A stretch of DNA of 27,263 nucleotides from Chara braunii (taxonomy: Eukaryota; Streptophyta; Charophyceae; Charales; Characeae), in assembly GCA_003427395.1 (NCBI GenBank), contig BFEA01000114.1:2197802-2225064 (forward strand), read 5' to 3'. The position numbers and the translations under genes were made by a program. Positions 1 to 9,544 of the stretch are shown one piece after another; positions within the stretch are counted from its first letter, which is position 1; the number at the start of each line of letters is the position of its first letter. The notes beneath the pieces were generated by a model. That model did no database searches. It had not been told where the DNA came from and saw only the letters and a list, made by a program, of their open reading frames with translations.

Positions 1-240
1 GCAAAATGCTGTCCGATTTTTTGGGGGCGTTCGTTTGTTGCTGTCCAACCCCCGTATGCAATTATTATGGACTTGTTTTGGAGGTTTCACATTCTAACCC
101 CATGGGGGGTGACAAAATTCTGTCCGATTTTTTGGGGGGGTTCGTTTGTGCTGCCCAACCCCCCCTATGAAATTATTATGGATTTGTTTTGGTGGTTTCA
201 CATTCTGACCCCGTGGGGGGTGGCAAAATGCTGTCCGAAT
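1..240. repeat. 111-bp tandem repeat, about two copies
   Basis: The segment starting GCAAAATGCTGTCCGAT at position 1 returns at about 112 and again at 223, so the period is 111 bp. Between them the order of motifs (TTTTTTGGGGG, TTCGTTTG, CCAACCCCC, ATTATTATGGA, GGTTTCACATTCT) is the same. The first copy begins at the window edge, so the array probably extends outside. The period is a multiple of three and one frame stays open from 67 to 288, giving a 37-residue repeat. I do not recognise that peptide and the open frame may be chance. Confidence 0.85.
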
Positions 241-483
241 TTTTTTCTTTGTATCAACATGTCAGAAATGTCGTCAATCAACCATTGAGTCATTCGATCA
301 GTATGTCAATCTATCAGTAAGTCGATCAAGTTGAATCAACCAATCTGATTGAGGGACGGAGGGCGATAGAGAGTGAATGGCTGTAGAGGGTAGGGGGGGG
401 GGTGGAGGACAGGGATGACTATGAGTTTCAGACTCTGACTCCAGTGGCTGCTGTTGTTTTAACATCTTATGTGATGCAGCATC
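241..483. other. Non-coding leader upstream of the hAT pseudogene
   Basis: No open frame or RNA gene is supported. There are short ATCAGT/ATCAGTAAGTCGATC-like repeats near 255-330 and a G run near 393-402. It may hold the left end of the hAT element, but I could not identify a terminal inverted repeat. Confidence 0.4.
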
Positions 484-2396
484 ATGACTAAGCATGCAGA
501 ACAACCGGTGAAGAAGCACTTCGAGGCTGTGAAAGCATATGGGGCAGCTGATAAGGGAAACAAGGTGTGGAGATGCAAGTACTGCAACCATAATAGAACC
601 GGGATTGCCTCCCGCCTAAGGGATCATTTCCTGAAAGGTGCCTGCAATGTCCCACGTCTGAGAGGGACAATCAGCAAGGAAGAATTGCTACGGAGGGAGC
701 AGGGAAGAGATGCCGCCATTTCAGAGCTTGGAGGTGTACTTACTGGAGCTGGTGCTGAGGTCGATCTGTCTTCGAGCGAGGATGAAATCGACACAGAGGA
801 TGCAGTCACCACTGGTGCTCTCACGAAGTCCTCCACAACACACGTCAGGCAAACGAAGATTGTCGACAACGCAATTATCATCACTGCGAACGAGCAAACC
901 CAGCGTACAGTCGGCGATTGGATGACAGTTGAGTGTGTGCCCTTCAACATGATGCGGAGCATGTATTGGGATCACATGGTGAAGGCGCTGATGAACGCGC
1001 CGAAGTCCTTCCAGTACGCCAAATTCGACGAGGTGCGAACGAAAAGGGTGGCTGTCCGAAAGGATGGGGCAGCGGCGCAAGGAATGGCCCGGCAGCGGTT
1101 GCATGTTGCAACTCAATGGGTGGACTGATCGGCGAGGAAGACCATTCATATATGTGATGGTCTCCTTCCCCAAAGGCGTCGTCTTGGGCTGTTTGTATGC
1201 AGCGCCGAGAGAAGGGGGCAAAGACATACTTCGACATTTTGTCCACGGCTATCCGCAAGATCGGGGAGGAGGCAGTGGTGGGGGTGGTGATGGACAATGC
1301 AGCGACCTGTGCAGCTGCAGGGCGGATGGTTGAGGCGGAGTTCAAACACATCTTTTCAGTGTCGTGCACGGCGCACAGCATCGACCTGATGCTCGAGCAG
1401 TTTGGGAAGATCGGGTGGGTGGACGTCGTTCTGAAGAAGTCGGCGGAGGTAGTGAAGTTTTTTATGAACCACTCGAGGGTGCGGGACTTGCTCCTCGTGA
1501 ATTCCCAGGGAGCAATTCTCACAAGGCCAGGAGCGACTCGGTTCGCCACCAATTTCATCATGCTGGACAGCGTGCAGGACTTGTACCTGCCGCTGCAAAC
1601 TTGTTTGACGGACAAGGATTGGAAGGATAGCATCGTGCTTCCCGAGCAGCGGCATTTGTTTGTTGTCGCGACAGAGACAATCCTCGACAATGATTTTTGG
1701 GCAGGAGTCGAGAAGGTGCAGAAGACGTCCGAGAAACTGCTTCAACTCTTGAAGTTGAGTGACGTAGTTGGACCGACGATGAGCAAGATCTACGGCGGGA
1801 TGGACGCGGCTGTGGAGAGCTTACGCAACGAGGAGTGCTTCACAGAAATGGAAAAGGAAGAGCTCCAGGAGATCTTAATGCGGAGGTGGAACACTATGAC
1901 TTCTCCTCTGCATTGTGCAGCAATGTTCCTTGATCCTGAGTTCAGGAACTCGAACTTGGAAAAGGACCTTGAGGTGATGGATGGTCTTTGGACGTGGGTG
2001 TACTCTTGGGCGAAACCAACGGAGTACAAGGAGTTGGACGACGAGGTGAATTGCTGGATTGAGGGGACAGGCAAGTTCAGAAGCGAGAGGGTACTTGCAG
2101 AGGCGGACAACGGCCAACCAGCCAGATGGTGGAGAAAGTGGTGCACTGAGTTGCCGACCTTGCAGCGCCAGGCAATCCGTTTGCTTGGACAGGGATCGTC
2201 TGCTTCCGATTGTGAGCGGAATTGGAATCTTTTCGAAAGGATTCACTCCAAACCGCGCAACAGCCTTGCCGTCGCACAATTGAGCACATTGGTATACAAC
2301 AGATGGAACCAGCATCTGTTCGACAAGCTTGAGAATAAGTCGGTTGAGAAGGAAGACCCGAAGAAGAAGCCTTGGAGGGATGGGTTCGGGGGCTAG
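484..2396 (+). pseudogene. hAT-family transposase (BED zinc finger, DUF659-like, hATC), frameshifted
   Basis: This is a decayed cut-and-paste transposase. It starts at the ATG at 484. Residues 31-54 form a BED zinc finger (C31-x2-C34, H48, C54) with W29 before it. The frame is then lost twice. Near 1050-1066 the reading moves to the frame carrying 'LNGWTDRRGR', the DUF659/catalytic-core signature. In the G run at about 1214-1218 it moves to the frame carrying 'VMDNAA' and 'CTAHSIDLMLE'. The last segment (1197-2396) ends in a clear hAT dimerisation domain with 'SASDCERNWNLFERIHSK' and 'NRWNQHL'. The three likely acidic catalytic positions (the D in GWTD, the D in MDNAA, the E in CERNW) are all still readable. 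Combined length is about 640 codons, normal for plant hAT transposases. Two shifts make it non-functional as written, unless some are assembly errors. Family assignment is firm. Confidence 0.88.
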
Positions 2397-3144
2397 ATAG
2401 CAGAGTAATTGTGCGAGGACGCAAAGAAGAGGGTGCAGGAGTGGAGAGCCAAGCTGCGTGGCGACAGGGAGGAGGCGGAGGATTGTGAGGATGAAGATGA
2501 CGACGACGATGATGGCGCCCGTGATCACGTGGCCAAGGCAAGCACCATTGCACGCCAGCGGGCCACCAACAGCTTGCTTGAGCTCGAAAGGGAGTTGAAC
2601 AAGGAGCTACCTTCATGGAGGAAGGCCATACGGCCTTCCAAGTACCTCGCCCGCTTGCATTTGCAGGAATCTCAGCATGCAGGCAAGACTATGACATTCG
2701 AGCACGCTGAGAAGTATATTAATGCAAGAGCTCAAGCGTGCGCACCCAATGTGAAGGCGCCTGCAAAGAGGCCTCCGGGGCGACCACGTGAGGTGGCACA
2801 TGTGCAGGGCACAGAGGCAGACGAGGAGTAGGCGCCCGGAGATGCGGAGGCATCCGAGCGGGGGAGCAAATAGGATGCTGGTCTCGAGGTCGCAGCAAAG
2901 GGGCCTGGAAAAAGATCCAGGGGGCGACCAAGGAAGGTGCTGCGGGAAGAGGAGGTGCAGGTGGACGCAAGGGAGACTGGGGAAGAGGGGGAATCGTCTC
3001 AGAAGGACACCACCGAAGTGGAAGACGAGGAGAGATTGAAAGAGGGGGAGGAATGCAGCACAAAAGAATCTTCAGAATCATCAGAATCATCGGGCGTTGA
3101 TTCTGAGGATGATTCTAAAGAAGAGCCGCTTGCTAAAAAAAAGC

Positions 3145-3216
<72 letters not shown>

Positions 3217-3308
3217 ACTTGAGTAAGTTATGTGAACACATTTTGCTATGGACTTGTATGGAGTATGGAATTCTTTTGGACTGTTCTCTGCAGTTCTGTG
3301 AGAAGTGA
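2397..3308 (+). pseudogene. C-terminal extension of the hAT protein: acidic segment plus two AT-hook motifs
   Basis: After the hATC domain the same frame continues to 3308, interrupted only by stops at 2394, 2406, 2829 and 2871. The content is protein-like throughout. It has a basic helix (KKRVQEWRAKLRG), a run of acidic residues near 2480-2510, a segment resembling 'PSWRKAIRPSKYLARLHLQ', an AT-hook-like KRPPGRPR near 2765-2790, and a second AT-hook, GKRSRGRPRKV, at about 2907-2939. It ends in a Glu/Ser-rich stretch, KKKRR, and the Arg-Glu product of the GA repeat. AT-hooks bind the minor groove of AT-rich DNA, so this could be a DNA-targeting tail. Whether it belonged to the transposase or to a second protein is not settled. 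Keeping one frame over 900 bp argues for a single original protein. Confidence 0.6.
3147..3214. repeat. (AG)34 microsatellite
   Basis: An uninterrupted AG dinucleotide run of 68 bp lies inside the tail of the hAT reading frame, where it would encode alternating Arg and Glu. Confidence 0.97.
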
Positions 3309-3559
3309 TGTTTTTGAATGTTTTTGTAGTTCTGCTTGTATGTTGTTGTCACTTGTTGAACTGTGTGGTTGCAGGTACCATGTCGAAGCGGGTTGCAGGC
3401 ATGTATGTTTTTTTTTTGTTTTGTCTGTTGATCAACTTCGTCTGTTATTGAACCTTGAAGGTGCCCAAGTTCTATGTAAGCCGCGATGGCAAATGTATCA
3501 GGTCAACAAAAGACACCACGACCTGCGGGGGGAAAGAAAGAAAAAAAAAAATCCGATTT

Positions 3560-3700
3560 TTTTTTTCCGGACCTCACCATGCATCCGGACCGTCTGGACC
3601 CAGTCATGTCCAATGTCCGGATCATGTCCGGATTTTCGGACGTCCGGAAACAACCGGACACGTGTCCGGTTTGGTGTCCGGAAATGTCCGGGTCTGGGTC
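3560..3700. repeat. Cluster of GTCCGGA-type motifs
   Basis: About nine CCGG cores, mostly as GTCCGG or TCCGGA in both orientations, occur within 140 bp between the T run at 3557 and 3690. The surrounding 3215-3560 and 3700-4010 hold no supported gene. The cluster lies just downstream of the hAT pseudogene. hAT elements often carry short subterminal repeats bound by the transposase, so this may be the element's 3' subterminal region. Confidence 0.6.
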
Positions 3701-4017
3701 TGGCGTAGCCATGGATATTTTCACAGCCAGGGCATAGCTGACCACAATGCCTGCGAGCGCCAGGCAGAAAAGGAGAAAACTTAGAAAAGTGTGCTGCTGG
3801 GGGTTTGAAAAAGCTTGGAGTGCGGCGCATCCAGGAGTTGGTCCACAGTTTCAATGTGTTGAGACGGGCGTGGTCCTATATAAACCTACTGGGGTGGCAT
3901 AGTGGAGGGCCTGGAGGCACACTAAGGGCCTACTCACACTACGACCTTTTATGGCAAAATAACTCAAATTTGATGGTTGGGCCAGGCGCACGAGGCAGGG
4001 AAAGGGGCAAAAGCAGC

Positions 4018-4125
4018 AAACAGGGTATCAAACGCCAGCAACCTGGCGGCCCACGGGGTATCAAACGTCAGCAAAAGCAGCAAACGGGGTATCAAACGGG
4101 GTATCAAACGGGTATCAAAAGGGGC
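4018..4125 (+). repeat. Short repeats GGGTATCAAACG / CAGCAAA
   Basis: GGTATCAAACG or a close variant occurs five to six times in about 100 bp, interleaved with GCAGCAAA and AAACGG. The motif density is far above the neighbourhood. AAACGG is the known subterminal binding motif of the maize Ac (hAT) transposase. The resemblance is noted but not evidence of function. Confidence 0.6.
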
Positions 4126-4228
4126 ATTTTGTTACCACCTGTGGAGGTGGTGGCAAACTTTTTTTTTCAGTTTGAGAGTTCGTGAAAGGAAATTCTTTTT
4201 TTTTTCTAATTAAAAAAAGGCTAATTCC

Positions 4229-4549
4229 TTAAACCACCAATACCTCCTAAAAGTGCTCCGCGTTAAACGGGCGTGGCTTTTGGGATGAACGGGCCTGGGC
4301 CGGTAGGCCCGATTCAGCCAAGTGGAAACGGCATGATTTCCACTTTTCGTTTGGCCGTTAAACCACCAGTACTTCATAAAGTCGTGCCCGTTAACACGCC
4401 ACGATTTTACGAAACATACGGGCCACTACAGGAGCACCCAAATTCATCCAACTAGAAACGTTTCTACTCTATTTTTTTTCCACGGCCGATAGCTGTGCCA
4501 AGTACTGGTGGTTTAACGCGGAGCACTTTCAGGAGGAACTAGTGGTTTA
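4229..4549. mobile_element. MITE, copy 1 (complete, 321 bp)
   Basis: The ends are inverted repeats. The left end TTAAACCACCAATACCTCC continues through AGTGCTCCGCGTTAAAC. The right end reads GTTTAACGCGGAGCACT and then AGGAGGAACTAGTGGTTTA. About 35 of 40 bp are complementary. The TIR is itself duplicated inside the element: TTAAACCACCAGTACTTC recurs near 4367, and TACTGGTGGTTTAACG at about 4503. There is no coding capacity. A TA on each side fits a TA target duplication, but TTA/TAA is also possible. Its right end is the base next to the start of the retrotransposon LTR. A second copy is at 24518-24764. Confidence 0.8.
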
Positions 4550-7095
4550 TGTGACGAACCACTTCCGGACCCCGCGCTGTCTTTCGTACCCCTAAACTCA
4601 ATTTTTTTTTTTTTATCATACTAGCCCAACAAAGCCCCCCATCGTTTTTCTTGATTTCAGGTGCCTTGTTTAGGCCCCCATTTTTTGGAGGTTCTATTGA
4701 TTCTTGGAATTCTGCTTTTTGTAATTGGGGAAATGCATGGGAAATTACGCGCGCCTTAACGAGCGCATCAGGAATCAGGCTCGACAGTTAGGAATTACGG
4801 AATAACCGGAGCCCGACGTATCTTTTTCTTTGCATGAATGTGCTCGGTCACGTCGAAGAAAACTCTAGGAATTTTGTGAGAATACGGATAGGCATAGGAC
4901 TTTCTTTTCCCATGTCAACTTCTACGCGCAGATATGGCGATTTCAAATTTTAAATTGGTTTAGGACGTAGGTAAGCTGTAACTGTTTTGGTGCCTTTTTC
5001 TCTTGTTGTCGGCACCGCGCATACGAGTTTCCTCCTCCTTATTTCCCGCGTCACTTTTCCCCCGCGCTCTCTTCTCTCTCTCCCTTCTCCCTCCTCTTCT
5101 TCTCCTATCGCAACTGTTTTTCCCTCTCTCTCTGCTTTTTTCTCGCCTGTTTTCCCTTCTTCATCATCTGAATCTTGGACCCGTCTCGCGCTGCTTTTTC
5201 CGCCGCTTTCCTTCTCGCTCTTCAACTTTGGCTCACGAAGCCCAGTTGATCCTCCGATTACCCTCGCTCACCAATCAGACGCGTTGAGCAAGAGGATCAT
5301 TCTGTTGCGCGACGACTCTGATTGGCTGAACATTGAGTTTCGAAGGATCAGCATGGCTTCCCTTGAGCACCCCTCGCTGAATCTTCCCCTCTTACACGTC
5401 GACTTCCCCTCTGTCTTCTCCCCCGTCTGTCTTTTCTTTCGCAACTATAAATTTCGCAAGCGCGCCCGCAAAACTCTCTTATGTTTTCCACTCACAAGCC
5501 AACTTCCGGGAAGCAGTGGCTAGGTGATGCGTTTGGTGCGCATCGAAAAGTCCTGTCGGGCTGATTGTACGCTGGCCAGTTGCACGCTTGATCGCCACAA
5601 CGGACTGTGGGATCCGAGTGAGCCGGGTCGAGTTCATTTTTGTTGTGTGAGTTCATGACTGTGAAGCCGAATGTTCCCTTGTCGGATTCCGGTGTCTTCT
5701 GTCTCGACATTTCTCGTCTATCTCTTCCATCTCTCTCTTTGGTCTGAATGACGATGTGTAATGAGTCTGTCTCTCCGGTGAACCGAAGTGAACTCTTGTG
5801 ATTTCCTGCGAAGAAGAACTTCTTTCGGAACTCTTCCATTAGTTTTCTGGGTAATCCTCGAATGCAAAGGAACCCAATCATCTTGTCTTGTGAATGGTGG
5901 ATGCGTGTGTACAATCCCCCGATTTATTTATGACATGTGCCCCTTTGTCATTTTCGCACCTTCCACAGTGGATGCATGTATAGAGATGTTGGTACTTTCG
6001 CGCTGATTAGACCCAAAGCTTGACGGGATTTTGTTTGAGAATGCAAGAGTGTTTAGATCTGTCATTCTGAAAGCACTACGCATGTCATTTGCCTTATACT
6101 ACACGACATCTGCAGACAGTCTATGGGGCAACCGCGAAAAAGCCAGGCGCCTCGGGTTTTGTCAAATCTGGTCTGCTGAAAGTGAGTCGCAAGTTGATCT
6201 CTCGAAACTTCAACTTGATTATTGCATGGTTGTATATGCTTCACCCGGGTCGAAGGGAAGGAAAATATTAGTTAGTCTTTTTCCCGATTGTGTTTTTTTT
6301 TTTTTGATGACGTCTCAAGGTTTTTGCAAACTCATTTTGATTCATTGATATGTGGACTGACGGTCGTATCTCGATCGGGCGCCAACCTCCCTTACCTCCC
6401 TCGCCAACGCGCCCCTTCCCTTACAACGAGGAAAGGGCACGTGTTTGCGAGTGGGACGTACGAGAAGCTGTCGCACGGATCGGCGAACAATATTACTTCC
6501 CTCCCGAAAATCATTGTTCTGGATTCGTGGACGCGGGTTTTGTCAGTATCGATACACACTTCTCGCCTTACTCTGTGTTGTTGCCATTTAACGAGTTGAT
6601 CATCATTCCATGGACGGCAAAGGCGCCCCATTGCACTGAGTGCCAGCGTTTTGATAACTACGAATCGAAGGGTTTCCACTACCGGATACGGAGTGAAGAC
6701 GAGCATAAGGAAAGAGCCACGCGGCTGAGACCCTCCACGTCGGACTCGGAACTGACCAACGAGCGACGTCGAGACTTGATACAGAAACGGGACACGCGGA
6801 GTGTACCGAAGCCCTTCCGCTCTAAACGAAGATCCATAGCGCGGTGGGAAGTTCGACAATATTTTTTGGATTGAATTTGGATTTTTCTCTTTTCACGCCG
6901 TGCCCGCACACGCGTTCCACGACGCGCGAAAGCAACCGACTTACTTCATCGGGCCAACACAGGGGATTTCAGTTCTGTCTGTGTCCCCACACTCAATTTT
7001 CCAAAAATCCTTGGCACACCCCATCTTGCTGTTTTGCTGGGCCTTCTTTCCGCACCTTTAGCACTTCGAACGGAAGTCAGCACAGGGCGTGAGGT
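4550..7095 (+). mobile_element. 5' LTR of the Ty3/gypsy retrotransposon (about 2.55 kb)
   Basis: It starts TGTGACGAACCAC, directly after the MITE, and stops one base before a primer-binding site. Its identity as a terminal repeat comes from the second copy, which is split. Positions 4550-6154 match 16744-14988 on the opposite strand, and 6152-7095 match 23747-24506 on the same strand. A TATA box at 5446 suggests a U3 of about 0.9 kb and an unusually long R/U5 of about 1.6 kb. The upper end is C+T-rich at 5030-5220. Open frames inside it are not supported as genes, except that an antisense frame (5492-5914) is well preserved in the second copy. The terminal dinucleotide CA expected at the 3' end is not seen (...GCGTGAGG/T), so the end is set from the PBS and from where the copies diverge. 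Confidence 0.8.
5446..5453 (+). promoter_or_regulatory. TATA box of the LTR promoter
   Basis: GCAACTATAAATTTCGC lies in an otherwise C+T-rich stretch, about 900 bp into the LTR. It is a good TATA match in the place expected for the Pol II promoter of a U3 region. Transcription would begin about 30 bp downstream. Confidence 0.5.
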
Positions 7096-7108
7096 TGGTA
7101 TCGGAGCC
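7096..7108 (+). other. Primer-binding site for initiator tRNA-Met
   Basis: TGGTATCGGAGCC differs at one base from TGGTATCAGAGCC, the sequence complementary to the 3' end of plant initiator methionine tRNA. Many plant gypsy and copia elements use it to prime minus-strand DNA. It sits immediately after the LTR and 118 bp before the gag ATG. Confidence 0.85.
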
Positions 7109-7225
7109 GACACGTGTCGGTTCTGATGATAGTAAGTCGAACTGGCGAGAGGTAGAAGAAATCCTCAACCTGCTCGTCGAGATTGCCCCGTGACCAGATC
7201 AAGATCTGGTGGGGCTAGACAGGCT

Positions 7226-8089
7226 ATGCCAATGGCTGACGGTAACGCAGCCCCCCCCAGGGTGATTGTTAGTATTCCCGCCGCTTTTCCTTTCTTCCCT
7301 AATCATACCCACCCTGAACTTGAAGCTTGGTTGGAAGTCGTCCAAGCTCAAGGATATAGCGCGGAAGATCTCCCCCGCGTCATCACCTTGCTGCTTCGCA
7401 ACACGGCGCATGATTGGTTTAGGAAACACGGATGGGTAGATTGGAACACCTTCAAGCAAGCGTTCTTGGTCATATTTGATACGGTCAACGAAGACGCAGC
7501 TTGGTATGTACTCAAAACCCGACCACAAGCACCAGGGGAGTTGCTGTCGGACTTCGTGGATCGATTCCAAACTACGTTAGACAAATCAAGGCGAGATGAA
7601 AAGTCCGCCCGAGATTTATTCATCGATCATCTACGAAGCCCGACGCTAAAAGCGAAGCTGCAGAAAAAGGTCCCCCCTAAAACGAACCAGCTATCCGCTA
7701 TCATCACCAAAGCGCTTAAGTTAGACCTGATGGATACAAAGAAGTATATCAGTCAGGGAGACGAAGACATTACGGACACGATTCAGGATGTAGCGGCAAA
7801 ACGACGATTGTGGTTACGAGCGGTAGAACGATTCTATCCCCGGCATGATCATGACCTTCTCGAAGGAGCCGCCTCTGATATCCCGTCTGTTCTTTCTCCC
7901 CCTCCTCCGACTCTCTCAATGAACCAACAGGTAGCAACGGTTAAACCCAGAAGCTCCCAAGATCATGCCTCTATGACCGTAACAAACATGCACTTGGCAC
8001 AGATGATCCATACAGCTACTACCAAACAATCTGCATGGATGAGCAATCTGGTACAAATGCAGGCGGCTCACATGGATCGAATGGAATAG
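7226..8089 (+). CDS. Ty3/gypsy Gag, N-terminal and capsid part
   Basis: The frame is open from 7190. The first ATG is at 7226 (MPMADGNAAPPR). The residues around 7310-7660 have the retrotransposon Gag/capsid signature: 'PELEAWLEVV', 'LLLRNTAHDWFRKHG', 'WNTFKQAFLVIFD', 'LLSDFVDRFQTTLDK'. Gag assembles the cytoplasmic particle in which reverse transcription occurs. The frame stops at TAG 8087-8089, in the middle of what looks like a helix (MDRME, stop, IMSRLI), so the stop is probably a mutation rather than the natural end. A CCHC knuckle follows in another frame. It is on the + strand, while pol of the same element is on the - strand. Confidence 0.85.
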   Translation: MPMADGNAAPPRVIVSIPAAFPFFPNHTHPELEAWLEVVQAQGYSAEDLPRVITLLLRNTAHDWFRKHGWVDWNTFKQAFLVIFDTVNEDAAWYVLKTRPQAPGELLSDFVDRFQTTLDKSRRDEKSARDLFIDHLRSPTLKAKLQKKVPPKTNQLSAIITKALKLDLMDTKKYISQGDEDITDTIQDVAAKRRLWLRAVERFYPRHDHDLLEGAASDIPSVLSPPPPTLSMNQQVATVKPRSSQDHASMTVTNMHLAQMIHTATTKQSAWMSNLVQMQAAHMDRME

Positions 8090-8324
8090 ATAATGAGCAG
8101 GCTAATTAAGCCCAACACCGGCTCCTGCTCTACCTGCTCCTGCATTGTTCCCACTGTTGCCTGCTCCGTCTGCGCCTGGACATGCACCGCAGTTCCCTCC
8201 TGCAGCTAACCCGACAGGAAAAATCGAGTGTTATAACTGCAAACAGCCCGGGCATTTCGCCCGGGACTGTCCGCAGCCAAAACGAAACCAGCCCCCACAC
8301 GCAACATCACTCCTAGTCCCTTAG
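8090..8324 (+). pseudogene. Gag C-terminus: Pro/Ala-rich linker and CCHC zinc knuckle
   Basis: After the gag stop the reading continues with a one-base frame change near 8100. A Pro/Ala-rich linker (PAPALFPLLPAPSAPG) is followed at 8229-8270 by C-YN-C-KQPG-H-FARD-C, a perfect CX2CX4HX4C nucleocapsid knuckle that binds genomic RNA. The frame closes at TAG 8322-8324. Just after this point all retrotransposon similarity ends and the non-coding insert begins, so 8325-8335 is taken as the left rearrangement breakpoint. Confidence 0.82.
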
Positions 8325-8521
8325 TAGTCGTCCCATAACTTTCCGATGCGGAAATCGGATAGGCGTCGCGCGTGAGACTTAGTATAAAACCGCGCGGACG
8401 CAGGGCCTAGTACTCATATTGACTCGCAATGCAAGCGTATGCAAGTAGTCGCAATGATGGCGTACTATGTAGTGCCCATAATCAAGCGGTCCCTCGTGGA
8501 TCCGAGTACAGCTTATGACAC

Positions 8522-8725
8522 TCAAGTGTCAGACTTGAAGTGGCGTGAGAGTCTAATCCCTCACGATATTGCACGGCTGAAGGAATAGTCGTGCAGTCGC
8601 CGCGAGACCTCCGGCCTTTGGTCTGAGCGTCTCGGTAGGCAAGGCAAATAGGCTTTGCACGGGGGCAGATTCCCTCCCTGCAGAGTCTAGGGCTTGGGAT
8701 GTCCTGGACAAGGATCTTAAATCCC
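8522..8725. repeat. Run of six adjacent hairpins
   Basis: Consecutive perfect or near-perfect stems follow one another with little spacing. They are TCAAGT/ACTTGA (8522-8538), CGTGAG/CTCACG (8544-8565), TGCACG/CGTGCA (8570-8595), CGAGAC/GTCTCG (8603-8634), GCAAGGC/GCTTTGC (8639-8658) and GGGAT/ATCCC with an inner TGTCC/GGACA (8696-8725). This regular pattern looks like a folded RNA rather than spacer DNA. Confidence 0.6.
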
Positions 8726-9544
8726 GGCCCACGATTAACGTCCGACTATAAAAATTTATAAAAAGCAAAGGATAAAACAGGGTCTTCCTTTCCTCTCAAG
8801 CCATAATCTGGTTAACCCTCGCGCATGACCATAGTAAGTCGCGCGCATACCCAAGGCACACATAAATATATACGTAAGGTTTATTTATATAGGACGATTA
8901 CTTCTCACAGTCACAGCGAGACTCCTCTCAGCCATATACGTATGTAATCGCAGACAATCACATCCAAAGTCCGAACCACAAACATACTTGCAATCACATC
9001 AAAGATCCAACAAAAATTCACATACTACATGGGGTCAACTTCAACCATTCTCTGCCCTCATACCCCTTGCTTTAGCCATACAAACCTCAACCTTTGCGCA
9101 CCTTCCTAGCAATAAAATACTCAGTAACTTTGTTAAATGACCATTCAATAAAGTCCGGGTAAAAACAACAACAAAACAGATCAAACCACAAGGCTAAAGC
9201 CTTTAGGTTGAGTGACAGGAGTCAATTGGAGTTGATTCGTAAATCGATGAATCGACAACCGACCTTTTATCAGTGATAACAGAAGATGATCCTCAAGGGA
9301 TCAAGCTGAATTTAGTCATGAACTTGAATCAAACGATCAAGAGGACCTGTAACATATAACAGGTCAATGCCCCAGACTAAACTTATAAGTCCATGAAGAA
9401 CAATCTCTATATCATGATCTTACCCAAATCATCCTAGTTAACTATACCTAAGCCTACCTCTAAGCAAGTGGCCAAAGAAATGTAGACTCATGACAAATCT
9501 TCCCTATTCAGAGTGGACTACCAGAATCGTCACCTGTCAAAATA

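Noticed and set aside
944-1690. 248-codon - strand frame opposite the hAT transposase
   Set aside because: Shadow of the transposase reading frames. Composition and lack of domains show no independent gene.
1875-2616. Long - strand frames (217 and 179 codons)
   Set aside because: Antisense shadows of the hATC region, Pro/Leu/Arg-rich without motifs.
2390-2880. Genetic code with UAG/UAA read as glutamine
   Set aside because: It would open the hAT frame, but frameshifts and TGA stops elsewhere in the window show ordinary decay, so recoding is not needed.
4987-5523. 178-codon frame with hydrophobic N-terminus inside the LTR
   Set aside because: It is driven by the C+T-rich composition of the LTR (Ser/Leu/Pro/Phe), has no domain, and is not kept intact in the second LTR copy.
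8500-8760. Group I intron
   Set aside because: Hairpin density suggested it, and ACGTCCGACTATA recalls an R-type core element, but no consistent P, Q, R, S set or guide pairing could be assembled.
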